DNA of 64,000 nucleotides from Pocillopora verrucosa (GCF_036669915.1 NC_089322.1:15723543-15787542), one strand, 5' to 3'; shown: positions 11,931-25,712, numbered from the stretch's first letter. Numbers and translations: made by a program. Notes: generated by a model not told the origin, from the sequence alone.

Positions 11931-14900
11931 ATGTACGATAAAAGAACATTTGTGTTGTCTTCAACTTTGTTAACGTTCTTCTTCATTCAAACACGATCGA
12001 CCTCAGGTTAGTGAGAATTTATTGATGTGCTTGTAAGAACATGAGTATTTGATAATGTTCGACCAATGAATCCCCCACGCTATGGGAGATTGTCTTACCA
12101 TGGAAGAAATAACTACATTGTTATAAAAGATTTCTCTAGTAGTTGTTTCCAATAGCCATACATCAGCAAACGAACTACTTCGCCGGCATGAATACATATT
12201 GCTGCGTTAGCATTCGTGGGTGTTATCGCTGTTTGTTTTTACATCTGTAGTTTTGCAATACTCGGTATTGGTTCTTGATATGAAAAGGCTTGTGTAAGAT
12301 TGGTAATAAATGATACGGGGAACAAATTCTTTTATTTACATGTTTTGCGTTCAGAAACCGCTCTGATTCATTTCAACTCTGCGGCTTATTTAATTCAGGA
12401 GTGATTCCATGCGTGATGTAAACAAAGAACTGAGTTCATGCTAATATCGTGAAATGTTTGACTAAAAAGTTATGCCAGAGGTTTCAGTCGTAATTTTCTG
12501 ATGGGTTAGTTAGTTATTACAGCTCACTACTAAAAGAAAATGGCAATTAATACTATTATCGACGAATCATCTGTAGCATTAGTATATTGTGAAATTTCAG
12601 TCTCTCATGCCTGTGATTATGTAAACTTCATTCATCGTACGTGACACCATACAATATTTTGCTCGATCTATTGATTATTACTCCTCAAAATTTGTCAGTG
12701 AGAATAGCGATTTTATCATTTTGGTCCTTCGTGACGATGCGATTTTCGCAAATTCGGTAAATCTTACATAACATGTTAGAATTCATTAGAGCCGCTTGTC
12801 TGAATTAACGGGTTGGGTGAGCGTTAATTTTAGAGACTAAAAACAAAGCAATGAATATTCTAGAAGTGACATTCATTGAATGTAAAAATTTTAAGAGCCG
12901 CGTCGATGGAGCATATCGAAAACGCATATAAATTAATGTCTCTCCTTACAGATTGTACCGACCATTAGCGTTTGGCAATGTCATTATTTGGTTCATTGTA
13001 AGCATTTTTAAAATTTTTGTTTGTCAAAATGTTTGATCACGAGAACTGTACAGTGTAGCTGAAAAATATTTTAGTTCTTACTTTGATAAAAGGAATAACA
13101 ACAATATACATTAACTGATCAAATAAATTTACTTCCTGAGCCGTGCTTTCGTGTTTGTGAGACGTCGCGCCATGAACGATGAGGTCATAAGTACCATGAC
13201 TTTTCTCACGACTGATAGAAAGTGAACATACATATTAGGCAGAAAAATCCGAAGCAAAATTGAAAACATACTCCTGTGCTGTTTTTGCTACTGCCGCTAC
13301 CATACCACAAGGACTTTTTAAATTTTAAGAATGAAACAATGTGTACATCTGCTATTGTGGTAATTTTTCTATTGCCTGACCCACCCCACTCCCCATAAAA
13401 TGAAATTCTAGGCTCAAATTTTTGCTTATCTAAGGTTTTAGTTTTTGATGTGTTTTTAGTAACTATGGAAGCCATAATGGAAACTAATGACTTGAAAACA
13501 GTATTTCAGTCCTCCTGAATAACAGTCTTTGACACTTTTTTGAAGCATCTGAAAGGTCTGAGCATGTCTGCTCTCAGATGTCTGTGTTGGCTAATCCTCC
13601 TTTCTCGCCTATTTTTTGTTGTTATTCTCCGAGATTAAAACGTTTAGTGCCAACTAAGATTGATACACATGATCCATTGGCTGTTTTAAAAGAAAACAAT
13701 ATTGAAAATGGTTGTATTGTATGATTTCCAAGCAGCTCTTAAGTTTCTGTTAGACGAAATGACCTACATGGATTATATTATCTGTGCAAAGGAAATTTCA
13801 CTGAGTGACTAATGGCAGCATAGAATAGGAACTCCCTGTTGCCTTCCTTTCGGAGTATTCCTTCATTTAAGTTTTACCTCAACAAGTTTTTTTTGCGTCA
13901 AAATGTAAAAGGAAACCAACTTCGTAGCGCTTTTAAAACAGATAAAAAAACGGTTGATACAAGATTGACCCAGCCAGATTTTTAAAAAAATTTTAAAAAA
14001 AAACATAGTCTGTCTGCTAAGGCAAGTCGATTACTTAACGCATTGCAGTCCTATAAATCTAGAAGCTCGCCAGTTTAAGAGCGAATGCTTTGAAAACCGC
14101 TGTGCCTTTATTTCCGGCAGTCAACTTTTTCCACCTTGGATGTTTTCAAGACAATCGTACTCGAGCCATACCAGAAATGCTTGGCAAGTGGAGGTTTGAT
14201 AGCAGTGCTATTCAGAGATGTGCACAAGCCGCAAAGGGGGCTGGGTACTTAGTGTTTGGAGTGCAGTATGCAGGGGAATGCTGGTCGGGACCGCTGGCTC
14301 ATGTGACGTACAAAAAGTACGGAACTTCGACCAAATGTGTAAACGGAACTGGTGGGGGTTGGGCACAAGACGTGTACAGGATTGTTAGTAAGTGATAGAC
14401 TTGTGACATCACAAGTGTCGTCCTGCAGGTTCTTCCATTTGCTCGACATCTCTGAAAAACGTTTTTTCTTACGCTAAGGTTCCTTTCGTACCTAACGCTC
14501 TCAATATTTCTTGTGAGATATAAGAATGGTAGGTTGTAGATTTTCCATAGCAAGGTGAATTACGAATCATTAGAACACAAACATAAATGTTCTCTTCAAA
14601 CGCTCACAACGTACTACAGATGGCTTCATTTCACTCAGTCCTGTTTTGTGTTCTAGCGCGCAGCTAGATAACTGTACTCGCAAATAATGTGATTACATTC
14701 TGTTGGCGACGACTGATTCCTTTCTGTTCCCCCCCAAAAAATCATGTGGCCCCAAATATATAACCCTAAAATACATCCCCACCGGCGATGAATAATTTCT
14801 TGTCCCTAAGAACTAAGATAAAAACAAGAAAAAAGTATATGTATACAAGAGTCTTTGTTGAGTGTTGTAATTGGTCATTTAAAACAAATTCTAGGTTTTT

Positions 14901-17900
14901 TTCTGTGATTTCAGATGCTTCACTCATTGCTAACTACGATGTGAAAAGATGTTACGAGGTCGACATCACATTTCACTATCAAATCCAGGGAGGTCTTACA
15001 AGTAGCACCATAAGTAACACCAGAAAGACGTTTTCTGGTCTTTTGAGCGGAATGTCCAGCATTCTCTCGTCTCTCTCCGAGTGCGATGATGTCACAGTCA
15101 CCAGGAAAGATATAATTAACTCTCCACCAGGAGTGAGAAGTGTTTTTTTTAGAATACCACTGACATTTACAGCATCTACAAGTGTGCCAGAAAGTGAAGT
15201 TTCCGAGAAGCTAATTGTCTGTATCAATACTCTATCTGCCTACAAACAATTTTTAGACTCAACTACTCCAAAAATAAAGCAAGGAGATAAGACTTACTCC
15301 ACGTACAATTTATCCTCATTATCAAACAAGACATCATGTTGTGGTGGGGATATACCGCCGCCTTGCTGTGCCGTGGGGTCAATACGGATTAACAGCACCA
15401 AATGTGGTAAGTTGCCAACAACCAATAACCAACATAGCGGTCAAACATGAGGCATGCGCAAATTAGATAGTTTTGGCCAGCCGTGCGCCAAGTTCCCACG
15501 CAAAATTTGAACGAGAAATGTAAAGATACCGCTTCCACGCAATATTCACGCAATATTCACGCAAATGAATTGAAATGTTTACAGAAAACTGCAAAAAGAA
15601 AGAAAACTAGGGAAGTGAAGAACTTGACATTACTCTGACTTAAATATTATTTCATTACGGGTGTTCTGTTGATTTACCGTCAGTTTCGGGCTCTAATTAT
15701 AAAAAAAACTCTATTCGCTTTTGAAATGTCGTGATTTACTGGTTTGTGAGTTTGAGAAGCCTGAAAACACTATGTAAGGCCGCATTGTGTGACACCAATC
15801 GTTTCCATGTTCGTACACAAGAGATTATTTCTCTTGTCGTACATGCGCAGACGTTTGACCACTGTATTATTCTAACTGAACCTCTAACCAAGGCTCGATT
15901 ATCATCCGCTGGTTAGGAATATGGCTACGCTCCTCCCCCAAGAGACCTTCACGGGAGGATCGAAGACGAGACTCGAGAGAATGATTAAAGTCGAGTCTAC
16001 CTCACCTCCAACAGACAGCTTTAAAAAATTTAAACAAACTAAAACGCGCTTAGTTTTGATGTTTCATCTATACTATGTTTTTGAGCCGAAGAAATCCAAT
16101 CAGATTTCTACAAGCTAGCGGCTCATGACAACACAGAGGTGAATTGTCTGCGCTTGGTGGCACTCCATGTGCAGAGGTGGTATCAATTGGTGAGTGATTA
16201 AGTTTATTTCAAATCTAAGCCGAGATAGACATAAATCTTTTGTCCTTCTTTCCTTGTTTAGGCTGCTTGCCTGGGTTTAAATTCGTTCCCGGTAGTCTAT
16301 GTGACCGATGTCCATCAGACACTTATCAGAACAAGCAGGGTCAAAGGTCATGCAAAAAATGTCCAGCAAAGAAACAGACATTTGGAAAAACAGGAATGAC
16401 AAGCGAGTCCAATTGCTCAGGTATGACATTGAACAAAATGGTGTAAGTGAAATAGATATAACGTAAATCAAAGAGTGTACAGGAGCAAGGATCCATTCAC
16501 TACTAGTTCTCTTTCCGTTTTTACTTTGTCAAAATCAGCCTCATCTATATTTTCTTGACTTATTTTCTACTTTACAGACACAAATCCATTGCAGCTCAGT
16601 GACCAGGTCGTTTATCTGCCTTATGACATCAAATCTGAAACTCTCGTCACGAATGTTACTGTCACGGGGCGCTTAGAGTCTTTGGTTCAACCGTTGTTGT
16701 TTTACATGGAGAATGTCACGCAACAACAGTTGTCACGCATTGAGTCAAAACGGAAACGGCGCGATATTGACGACTTTTGTGAAGGTGCTGGCACTGTTAA
16801 GCCAATGAGTTATTTCTGTGTTCATCGTCTGACCGGGGGAATTGAAGTCACGGACGATTTTCAGTTTAAAAATGGTGACGAATTTGATGTAAAAATTCGC
16901 GTCACGGACAGCGATCACTGGGGAAAAACTGAAAACACTGCCAAGATCAAGTTTATTTCACGTGACAATTGCAAAGAAATTCGAGCTTTTTATAAAGATG
17001 CCTCCAGGGAATGTTCAAAGAATGCTTCTTCCGCCAAGGGACTTGATTCCTGCCCAAGTGGAGAGTGCTTACGGCCTTTATTTGACTGGCTAAAGCGACT
17101 CAACTCAAGTGAGATGTTACAAATGGAATGTTCTTTTGATCCTGATAATCTAGCAAATTTGGCCAGGATGTACTCAAAGTGTATTGGTAAGTCACGTGTC
17201 AAGCCTTTTTTGGTATGAGTAAGATACCACCACGTGTCTTCGTCACGTGACTGGATTGTTAACATGATTGGGTTTGTTTCCTCCTCTCGTCCATTTGTGT
17301 TAGCTTATCATATTGATGTTTTGTTTTATGCTCACAGGTCCACCAGTTATTACCGTGGCCCCAAACCCTCAGACTGTGAAAAGAGGCGCCAAAGTCGTTT
17401 TAAAATGCAACGCTTCCAGTCCACTGCCTTTGACCGTCACGTGGTTTAAGAACGGAATGCCAATTGGACAATCGGGTAGCCAACTGAAGATTGACAGTTT
17501 TCAGTATGGTGATCAAGGTGACTATTTCTGCCGCTTCTCGACGTATTTGACTAGCAGACCCACTGCATCAGCTTTAGTCACTATGAAGGGTAAGTGTCCT
17601 CACAAATTTACGTCACTGAAACATTAGTTGAGCAGCGCTTGCTTTTGGGATGATGGTATGTAAGACAGTAATGACGTAAAGAGACAACGACCATAGTCAC
17701 AACAATGAAAACGACGATAACGAACATTGACGATCACCACGAAGATGACCGATGGTGATGATGATAACGATGGCCATGACGATGGTGATACCGAAATGTC
17801 ACGATAGCTATAATAACGATGATGATGAGAACATCGTTAACGGTGTAAATGCGAACGACGATGATAACGACATCGAACGAACGATAACCACGACGGTCAC

Positions 17901-20900
17901 AACGGTACCGAACAATGACGATGAAGAAAACGACTACTGGCATCGGCGGCGAAGATGACGTAAATAAACGATGATTACTGCGACAGTAACGGCGATAACG
18001 AGAAGAAAGACAACAGACGTTTTTGAGACCTGTAGGGGTGAGGTCGCCCGGAGGAAAAATGCAACTGCTCGTGGCGCGCTTTTTCATCAACCAATCAATT
18101 GGAGAGCTCTTTTCTTTGGGCATCGTAAAATAAGCGCTGCAGGTAGAAGAACTGAAGTAAATGGCAAGAAAAATGACTTTGCGATGTTTTTTGGTAGCTA
18201 GTTGATTTCGATGACGACGATGGTGGTAGTATAATGACGCTATTTTTGATTTCTTGACAGTTTCTTTGGAGATGGTAATTTTAGTTATTACGTATACTTT
18301 TTTCTCCAGATACTTTTACATCAAGAGTATCATTTCGAATCGTTAATGAAAAGTTCAAGGATGATTTATTGAATCCAAGAAGCTCAAGCTATTCAGACAT
18401 GCAGATTACAATTGAAAGAAAAGTAAGTTGATTTAAAGGATCTGGAAAATATCCACTAGATGATTCAAATCTAAGGAGAGGCATGAATCAGGGATCCATT
18501 CTTCTTGTGGGTAATTTCGTGGTCTCAAGATACTCCTGACGAAGAGATATTTACTTTAAATCGGGGATGGGTTAAAATAAAGTCCTCACGATGGAGGAAT
18601 TAAGTCTCCTTAGCAGCCTTTATATGTTTTCGTCTTGCCATGTAGAAATCGCGTTGCATGACGGGATCAAACAACAGCTGCAAAATGAAGAATCAGGAAG
18701 GGGCCTAAATCTTGAGCACTTAACTGAAGGTTTTCTTGCCTGATCCTACCTATTCCATTCCTCTTTTGATCAGGCTATTTATTTATTAACATATTTATTT
18801 ATTTATTTTGGCTCGTTCTTTCTCTGTTCCAGCTGCTAAACTACCTCAACAGTGGAAACCCTGGGTGGAATTATGTTGTCAAACTTGTAAAATTCAGGTG
18901 AGTGCTGTCATTTTCTGCTCTTCCTTCATCTAATTTATTTTTCATGGTTCGAATTTCTCTTAGATCTTAGATTTTTTCTTTGTCATAAACTATGATGATA
19001 AGGACAAAACGAAGGAAAGAAAAACTTCTGAACCGTCAATATGTGTTCCCAATAGACTCGCTGAGATATCCGAAAATCCTTGCAGCTGACCTTGCAGGAA
19101 ATTTATACCAGTATAAGTAATATTTTCGGTGGAAAAGAAAAATGACCCACAATATAATAACCATAACTTCTTGTGTCAAAAGTGACATGCTGTTCCCTCT
19201 CATGCACAGGGACCTCGTTTAATAAGTGGGGGTCGACTTGTGATTTACCGCTCAGCTACAAAAATGAAGATACCGTTCCTTACTAAACAGCAAACTAGAG
19301 GCGTTACTGGCTGATAAGCGTACCATGGATAAACATACTGCAACCATTGAAGGTCTCACGCAATAGCGTGACGATAAGGAGTGCTAGTAAGTATTGCGTG
19401 ACCACAAAGAGTTCTTGTGCTAATCGAGTTACTATTGCATGACTAAAGAGCGTGTAAACAATTGCGTGGATGAACACAGCTGGTCAATCATTGTGTTACC
19501 ACCATTCACTTGAAAATTGCAATAGCCTTGGAGGCCATTTCGGGAAGCTTTTATATAAGGCAGGATAATATTTTGGTCCTTTTCACTTCAGTTTTTTTAT
19601 TGCATGTTTTGTCAGGAGCTCATTATGGGTTCCTGTCAGTGTGTAAACTCTATTGGTGTCCGCAACCACTCTTCGCATGGTCACAGCACTAACTGAAAAT
19701 CTCCAGAATGATGTTACCATTACCTATAAAGAGCGAATTCCTTTGTTTCACAGCTCACTGTCTGTCGAAAGAAACCGGCAAAAAAAAATCTATTATGGGG
19801 ATATTTGAGTGGCAGTTAAACTGTTGATTGGTGGAACTTCGTACCCTGTTAAGTTTCCCGTATGGTTCCTCCGCGGCCAATGCCACCCGCGCCCCTTGTG
19901 GCGGAAACTTTACGGACAGGTGGTATGTGGAAGAGCCCGGATGTGAGCCTCTGCAAATTCAAATCTGAAAGAAACAAAGAAACTTAACAATATCGCAAAG
20001 GTAGGTTCATTACTTCAATATATCTGTGTTTTACTCTAACTATGGAGTAAAATCGAGGTACAACCTTAAAATTTTTGTTCCAGGGACCATGCTAGAGAAA
20101 TGTTCTTCCCGCCTACCGATATGTAAGCTCGATTACTGGCCGCTGTTCGGGAAACGAGTCCGCGCTTCTCCCCCCACGGGAAGGAGCGAAGACCGGACTC
20201 GAGAGGGCGGTGGAAATTTAGCCTAAACGATGTGTAGTTCGAAAACAAAAACCAAGATTTCGATACTTTGGTAACCTTTCCTTCTCGTACGAACACATCT
20301 TTGTTTTCAGTCAATTTCACGTGCGGATTAAACACTATTCTTTTAGAGGAAGAAAGATCGTAAATTAACTATTTCTTTCCAATTTCACAGACAAAAGTGA
20401 ACAAACAGAACGCAGCCAAAGTAACTAAAGAAGTGAAAGTTCTTACGTCGGATCCAGATGACATAACGAAGCTGACGCGGTGCTGATAGCTGACGTCATA
20501 GACAGTGTTGTGTTACTGGATGATTCGTTAAATGAGGTAAAACACGAACAGAAAATAAATGGCCAAACTCGGGCGGAGCCAACCGAAATCAGACGCGGTG
20601 GTCCAAAGACGGCTGGAAACAGCAAAACTTCAAATCAAAATCGAAATGAGGTTGATCCGTCCGAAAAACGAACGGATGAATTCCACGACTATCAGTGGGC
20701 AGTCGTGATGTTGCAAAAAAATATCTTATGCCAAAAAATAATTCTTTTTATTGCATGACCAGGAAGAATAACCGCAAGCCTTTCTGCCGAACTTTTGGGA
20801 ACATTTGACTTAGCAACGACACTACCTTTTTCAGTAAGAGCAAGAAATGAAAAAAAGAAAGTCAAAAGAGACAGTGAAAGAAAGGGTGGAACTAAACAGT

Positions 20901-23900
20901 AACGTTCAGAACAACCCTTTATTTACTGCAGTTTCCTTGCCCAAAGTTTATCAAAGCACAATCATCAATATCTCGAGAAAAGTACTTTATCAAGAGGGAA
21001 CTGATCGTCTGTCTTATTTTATTTATAAAATTTTCCCTTTAAGACCGCCCAAGACGTTGTAGATGTTGTCGACAATGTGATGAAGATGAAAAAGAAAGAT
21101 TTACAAGAGAGTCAACGAACCAGTAAATCTTCTTCCAAGTAAGTTCATGCCACAGACTTTTGTTGATCTGACTCGAGGTTCGATTGTTTAACTGTAAGTA
21201 AAATTTTCGTCGGCGAATGTTAGTAAAGTATGGTTCCATCAATGTGTGTTTCAAACTTTACGCCGAGGAATCTTATTCATTGGCGGATTCAAAAGAAGGG
21301 TACGGGTGTCCGTGGGTCCGGGGGTCCGGATTCCTCCTTCTACTTTTTCGTTCCTTCTACCTCCAGTTCCTAAGTACTTGTCTGAAATCAAAATTATTCC
21401 AACCTTACTATGAAACAAACTTATCTTGAAATAATTATTTGCATAGTTCAGCTAGTTCAGCTATTTGCCTAGTTCAGCTCAGAAAAAAAATTTCAACGAC
21501 ATCAACGAAATAATTATTTCATATTTTCTGAATCAAAACATTACCTACCCCGCCTCCTAGAAAATTCCTAAATCCGCCCCTATTATTTTCCCTATTTTTC
21601 TTGAGGTTTTACGTTCTATTCTTTTTTCTTATGAATTCATTATTTAAGGTTTATTCGGGCGTTGGATAAAGTGGCCCGAAATCTTCCACTCTCAGAAGGC
21701 AAAAACTCTCGGCGTCTTATCGCTCCAAGCGTTGCCATCCAATCAAATCGTGTGGACCCAGGCTCTTTTACAGGCATGTCTCTTGCTGTCAAACCACCCA
21801 CTGCTGACCCGAACAAACTGACTTCGGACAACATGGTTAATGAACTTCCGATGGCAGACGTCCAAACGTCAATTACCTTACCGGAAGTGATTTTTGAGAA
21901 CAAGGCTCCTTCCGGTAAAGCAGTAAAGATCGGTTTTGTGATTTATCAGAACGACAAGTTTTTCCAACCGGTTTTGCCGATTGATGAAGAAAGTGGACAG
22001 GAGAATTCTTCAATTGTGAGTCGAGTTATTTCAAGTAGTGTGAAGGATATGACCATTGAAAACCTTACCAAACCAGTTGAATTGGTTTTTGAGCCTGCAG
22101 TCGAAGTGGACACAACCAACGGAGAGTCTGTATGTGCATTTTGGGACTTTGATGCCATGGGTGAGAAACTTTACCTGCTTTCCTTTTTAACTATTTCATA
22201 TTTTAATAATTTCCTTTTCTTTTCCTTAACTTACTCTATGTGTGTCAGCACGGTTAATTTCTTTCAAGGAAACCGAAGATGCCCAAAGATTTAAGCAATT
22301 GTATTACTAAGGTTCTGTAAGTAGAGGGTTCCAACAGACGTCATTGCTGGTTTTCATTTGAGCAAGGCAAAGGGCGTACCCCCCCTTTCTTTCGATAGAA
22401 AGTGAGAAAATATTTCAAGTACTTGCAAGTAACCTGGCTTCTCTTCCCCCCCCCCCTCCACCCTCAAATGCGAGCTGAACGCTTGAAGAGGATCCCCGTC
22501 GAGATTATCTGTTAACGGTAGCTGAGGAAGAATTATAAACGAGAAAAATATCCTGACTTGAAACTTCGTTCCCTTTTAGTTTGTAGACACTTTACCTTGA
22601 ACCTTTGGCCGCATATTTCCGAAGCGTATGTCACAGGTATAGATATTGGTTGATGGAAGTGAGAAACTCCACAGATATCAACTATTTCCTTGCATTTTTC
22701 TTTCTAGGGGGACTGGGCAACTGGTCAGATCGAGGATGCAGACAAGTAAAGATCGAAGCAGGCCGGATATTGTGTCACTGTGATCACATGACTAACTTCG
22801 CAGTCCTATTCTCTGCTGGTGGTCCAAAGAAGCACGTTGAGGAACACGCCAAGGCCTTGTCAATCATCTCTTACATAGGTTGTGCAATTTCATTGGTCGG
22901 ACTTACCCTCACATTGATGACGTATGCGATGTTCAGGTTTGTGCAATGATCCTATACTTAGCCAGTCCAAGTATCTATCTCTCCTTCCCTGAAAATCGAG
23001 CGGGACTTGCCAGAGAAAATAGGGATCAATGTCAGTTTCTGAGAAACTGTGCACCTACCCCTCCCCTAACCCCACGTTAACCCTAACTTGTTATCAGTTG
23101 ACTGTAGTCGGGCCAGGTTGGTGCGCAGTTTCTCAGACACTGATATTGAACCGCCATTAATATGGTTGCCAGTGATGTTTGATGTATCTGGCTCGTGATA
23201 ACGAAATGCTAGACGATTAGAGTGATGATTTCCTCAATAACGGGCTCCTATTCGCTTGTATAATTCGTGTCGTATACGTGGCTGAGGAAAAAAATTTAAG
23301 TCTTAATTTTACGATCGAAATTAAAACGTGTTTACTGGATTTAACCTCACTCCTCCGCAGGAATTTACGTAAAACCAACCAACAGCCAATCCTGATGAGT
23401 TTGTGTGTGTCACTCATGCTACTTCTGATCGTGTTCATCGCGGGCGCAGCGCAAACAGAGAATCTGTTGGGTTGTCGTATTGTAGCAATTCTTCTCCACT
23501 ATTTCGCTCTGGCGACCGTGATGTGGATGGGTGTGGAGGGATATAACATGTACATGTCCTTTGTTCAAGTGATGGGCACTTATCAGTCCAAATTCATGCT
23601 TAAAGCGTCCGCGGTGGCCTGGGGCGTACCTGCTATTACAGTGCTCATCACATTGTCCGCTGCAACAAGTTACTATGGCAACAAAGATGTGTAAGTCATG
23701 GTGCTTTAGTTATTTTGTTTCTCAAAACCCAGCATCATTAAACCTTTCATTATAAATTTCGATACTATATTCGGGTTTCTCCCAAACCGCCATCCTTAAA
23801 TGTTTAGTTACCGTCCCATGTGTCTCTCAAAAGAGGTGATGCGGTGAGCAAGATTTAATGTAATACATGGGCGGCAGAAGTGAAAAGTCAATGGTGGCAA

Positions 23901-24694
23901 GATCGCTTATCATCATTCAACAATGATAATTTCAAATCCACCCGTCGTGAAATATCTTTAAGCTTATTTAGGCTTTGTTGTAAAAAAATCCGGTCTTGTC
24001 TCAATCACACTTTGTACTCCCTATCAAAATTTCTGAATCCGCCCCCAAACTTTTTCCAATATTACGCGCAACAGTCCCATTGCTGATAAGGAACAAAATA
24101 ATTATATTAACCTGATTCCTCTTTTTATTTTCGCGCAGTTGTGTACTTTTTGGTGTGCCCTTCCAAGCTGCTCAGTTTGCTCCTATTCTTCTCGTAATCT
24201 TCATCAACTTCGTAGTTTTTATTCTAGCCATTCGTGCTCTTAAGCATTCTGGTGCCCTGGTCTCTGCGGAGAAAAAATCTACATCCTACCGAAGAGCACG
24301 CACCTCCATCGCAATTTTGCTTCTATTGGGATTGACCTGGGGCTTTGGAGCCCTGGCTGTTTCAAGTGCACAGCTGATCTTTGACTATCTTTTTTGCATA
24401 TTTAACTCACTTCAAGGATTTTTGATTTTCTACTTTCACTGTTTACGGCACCAAGAGGTACGTAGTCAATGGAAGTGGTTCTTGCTTGGTAAAGGATTGA
24501 ATTTCCGGCCTACGGAGACCGATTCTCAAACGGGATACCCTAGGTCGAATACGCAGGGAAAGAATGTTGTTTATGCACCATCTTCGTCGTTGATGATGGA
24601 TAAACCACCACGAAAAGAGACAGTTACTTTTGTTGCTGCTGAATCTCCGCCGTCGTTGGGTTTCCGTCCTGATGTAGTCCCAGATCAAGTTTGA
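11931..24694 (+). CDS. Adhesion G protein-coupled receptor with WSC-like, Ig and GAIN domains
   Basis: Exons with matching phases: 11931-12006, 14121-14387, 14915-15406, 16262-16420, 16578-17186, 17338-17589, 18310-18422, 18833-18897, a segment ending at 20000, 20391-20536, 21044-21138, 21649-22160, 22708-22936, 23361-23690, 24139-24694. Exon 1 from ATG 11931 is a signal peptide. Exon 2 is WSC-like (GYLVFGVQYAGECWSG). Exon 3 is unrecognised and Cys-rich at its end. Exon 4 is a GCC2/GCC3-type module. Exon 5 holds KRKRR at 16748-16762, a furin-type site. Exon 6 is an Ig domain (VVLKCNASS, GDYFCRF). Exons 7-8 look like the start of a SEA domain. The GAIN domain ends in a GPS (CHCDHMTNFAVL), with cleavage expected between Met and Thr at 22791/22792. 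Seven TM helices follow, ending in a 70-residue cytoplasmic tail. Roughly 1300 residues; it would act at the plasma membrane. Two 1-nt frameshifts (near 19964 and 20472) leave it uncertain whether the gene is intact. Confidence 0.85.
12007..14120 (+). other. Long first intron of the adhesion GPCR
   Basis: Lies between the signal-peptide exon (donor GTTAGT) and the WSC-like exon (acceptor TTTATTTCCGGCAG). No further exon is supported. A mixed-purine run near 13980 and plain AT-rich sequence are all I see. Large first introns are common in such receptors and may hold regulatory sites. Confidence 0.5.
17690..18000. repeat. Degenerate GAT/ACG-type trinucleotide repeat tract in an intron
   Basis: Dense imperfect repetition of GATGAT, GACGAT and AACGAC triplets between the Ig exon and the SEA-like exon. 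It creates long chance reading frames rich in His, Asp or Thr on both strands. It is a diverged microsatellite, not a gene. Confidence 0.7.
19850..20000 (+). other. HRM-like exon of the adhesion GPCR with a frameshift
   Basis: One frame gives AANATRAPCGGNFTDRWYVE and then EPGCEPLQIQI before TGA. This looks like a short hormone-receptor-type Cys/Trp segment found before GAIN domains. One frame over, the sequence continues LKETKKLNNIAK to a GTAGGT donor at 20001 in phase 0. That phase joins exactly to TKVNKQNAAKVTKEV in the next exon at 20391. A single missing base near 19964 would restore the join. The upstream acceptor was not identified. Confidence 0.55.
20100..20230. repeat. Dispersed repeat, also found near 15860-15985 and 44930-45065
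   Basis: Shared phrases are AGCTCGATTACTGG, GGAGCGAAGACCGGAC and CTCGAGAG. The copy near 44930-45065 is in the opposite orientation and the copy near 15860-15985 is more diverged. It is a non-coding, medium-copy element in an intron. Confidence 0.5.
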
Positions 24695-25348
24695 GTGCGC
24701 ACACTTAGTCAGAAGAACTTTGAATTAAATGAATTTCTACTAACAAGGACAGTTCGAAGGATCTTTTCCATAGAGTACCTTGCCAGAGGAAAGTTAGCCC
24801 GTGACAGGTTTTCTGTTAGTTGGAACAAACGAAAAAGTGGGCGCACAGAAAATGGCGAAGGTCAGGCAAAAAAAAAAAAGCCGTCGAACTGGGGCTCCGT
24901 CGCGGGATGTCATTGCCGGCTAATGTCCCAGCCGGGTACAACAGGGTTCATGTACCTCTTAATTCCCAATGGATGCGAAAGACTTAATTGGAAGAAAAAT
25001 AATGTCTTTGTTTTTACCCGTCATAAAAACGACTAAAAATGAAAGCGTAGCCGCTATTTACAGTCTAATTCTGTTTTTTTTTTCCCTTTATTCATTTAAG
25101 AGATGCAAGAAGTTTGTTTGTTTGTTTGTTTGTTTGTTTTTAAAGAATACTAAGAGGCTTCTTGTATAGGAGTACATATATATAATCGCTCATGCATAAA
25201 CAGTGTCTCAAAATGGGTTGAACCTGATTGAAGTATGCAATACAGGAGACCATATACCATTGTCGAGTCACATTTCTAATTTTTTTAATATTATTTATCC
25301 GATTTCTATATATCTTAGAACTGTCACCTGAACAATTTGTGTCTAGGA
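24695..25348. other. 3' flank of the adhesion GPCR with a TTTG microsatellite
   Basis: Follows the TGA stop at 24692-24694 and probably includes the 3' UTR. It contains a (GTTT)n run near 25111-25139. No other gene is supported. Confidence 0.5.
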
Positions 25349-25712
25349 CAACCAGGAGCCCATTACACGGAGCTTCCATACCAATTTTACCCTTGAGTAA
25401 ACCCTGTCCCGTATCTTTTTATTTTTAGAACTGAGATATATGGGTGTTATTCAATTTCCTGCGAAAACACGCTGACGTTCGCATAACACCCCCCAAAAAA
25501 TGGTAAACTTTCCACGCTTTTCGCCATTATTAAAATGCTTTCGTGCCGCCTGCATGTGACGTAACAATAAAGGACCACAGCTCTTTTATGATTGGCTAAA
25601 CACCCGCGAAAAACCCCGTGGAAGGCGCCTCTAAAAATAAAAGATACGGGACAGGGTTGACTCAGAGGGTAAGTATGAAAGAAAGAAGCTCCGGATAATG
25701 GGCTCCTGGGAC
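25349..25712. mobile_element. MITE with inverted repeats of about 80 bp
   Basis: The left end starts CCAGGAGCCCATTA and runs through ACCCTGTCCCGTATC to TTTATTTTTAGA. The right end mirrors it from CTAAAAATAAAAGATACGGG to ATGGGCTCCTGG. The inner part is AT-rich, with CACGCTGACGTTCGC. No coding capacity is present, so it is likely a non-autonomous DNA element. Confidence 0.7.

Noticed and set aside
17734..18123. 129-codon open frame on the minus strand
   Set aside because: It lies over a degenerate GAT/ACG triplet tract in an intron; its His- and Ile-rich composition is that of the repeat.
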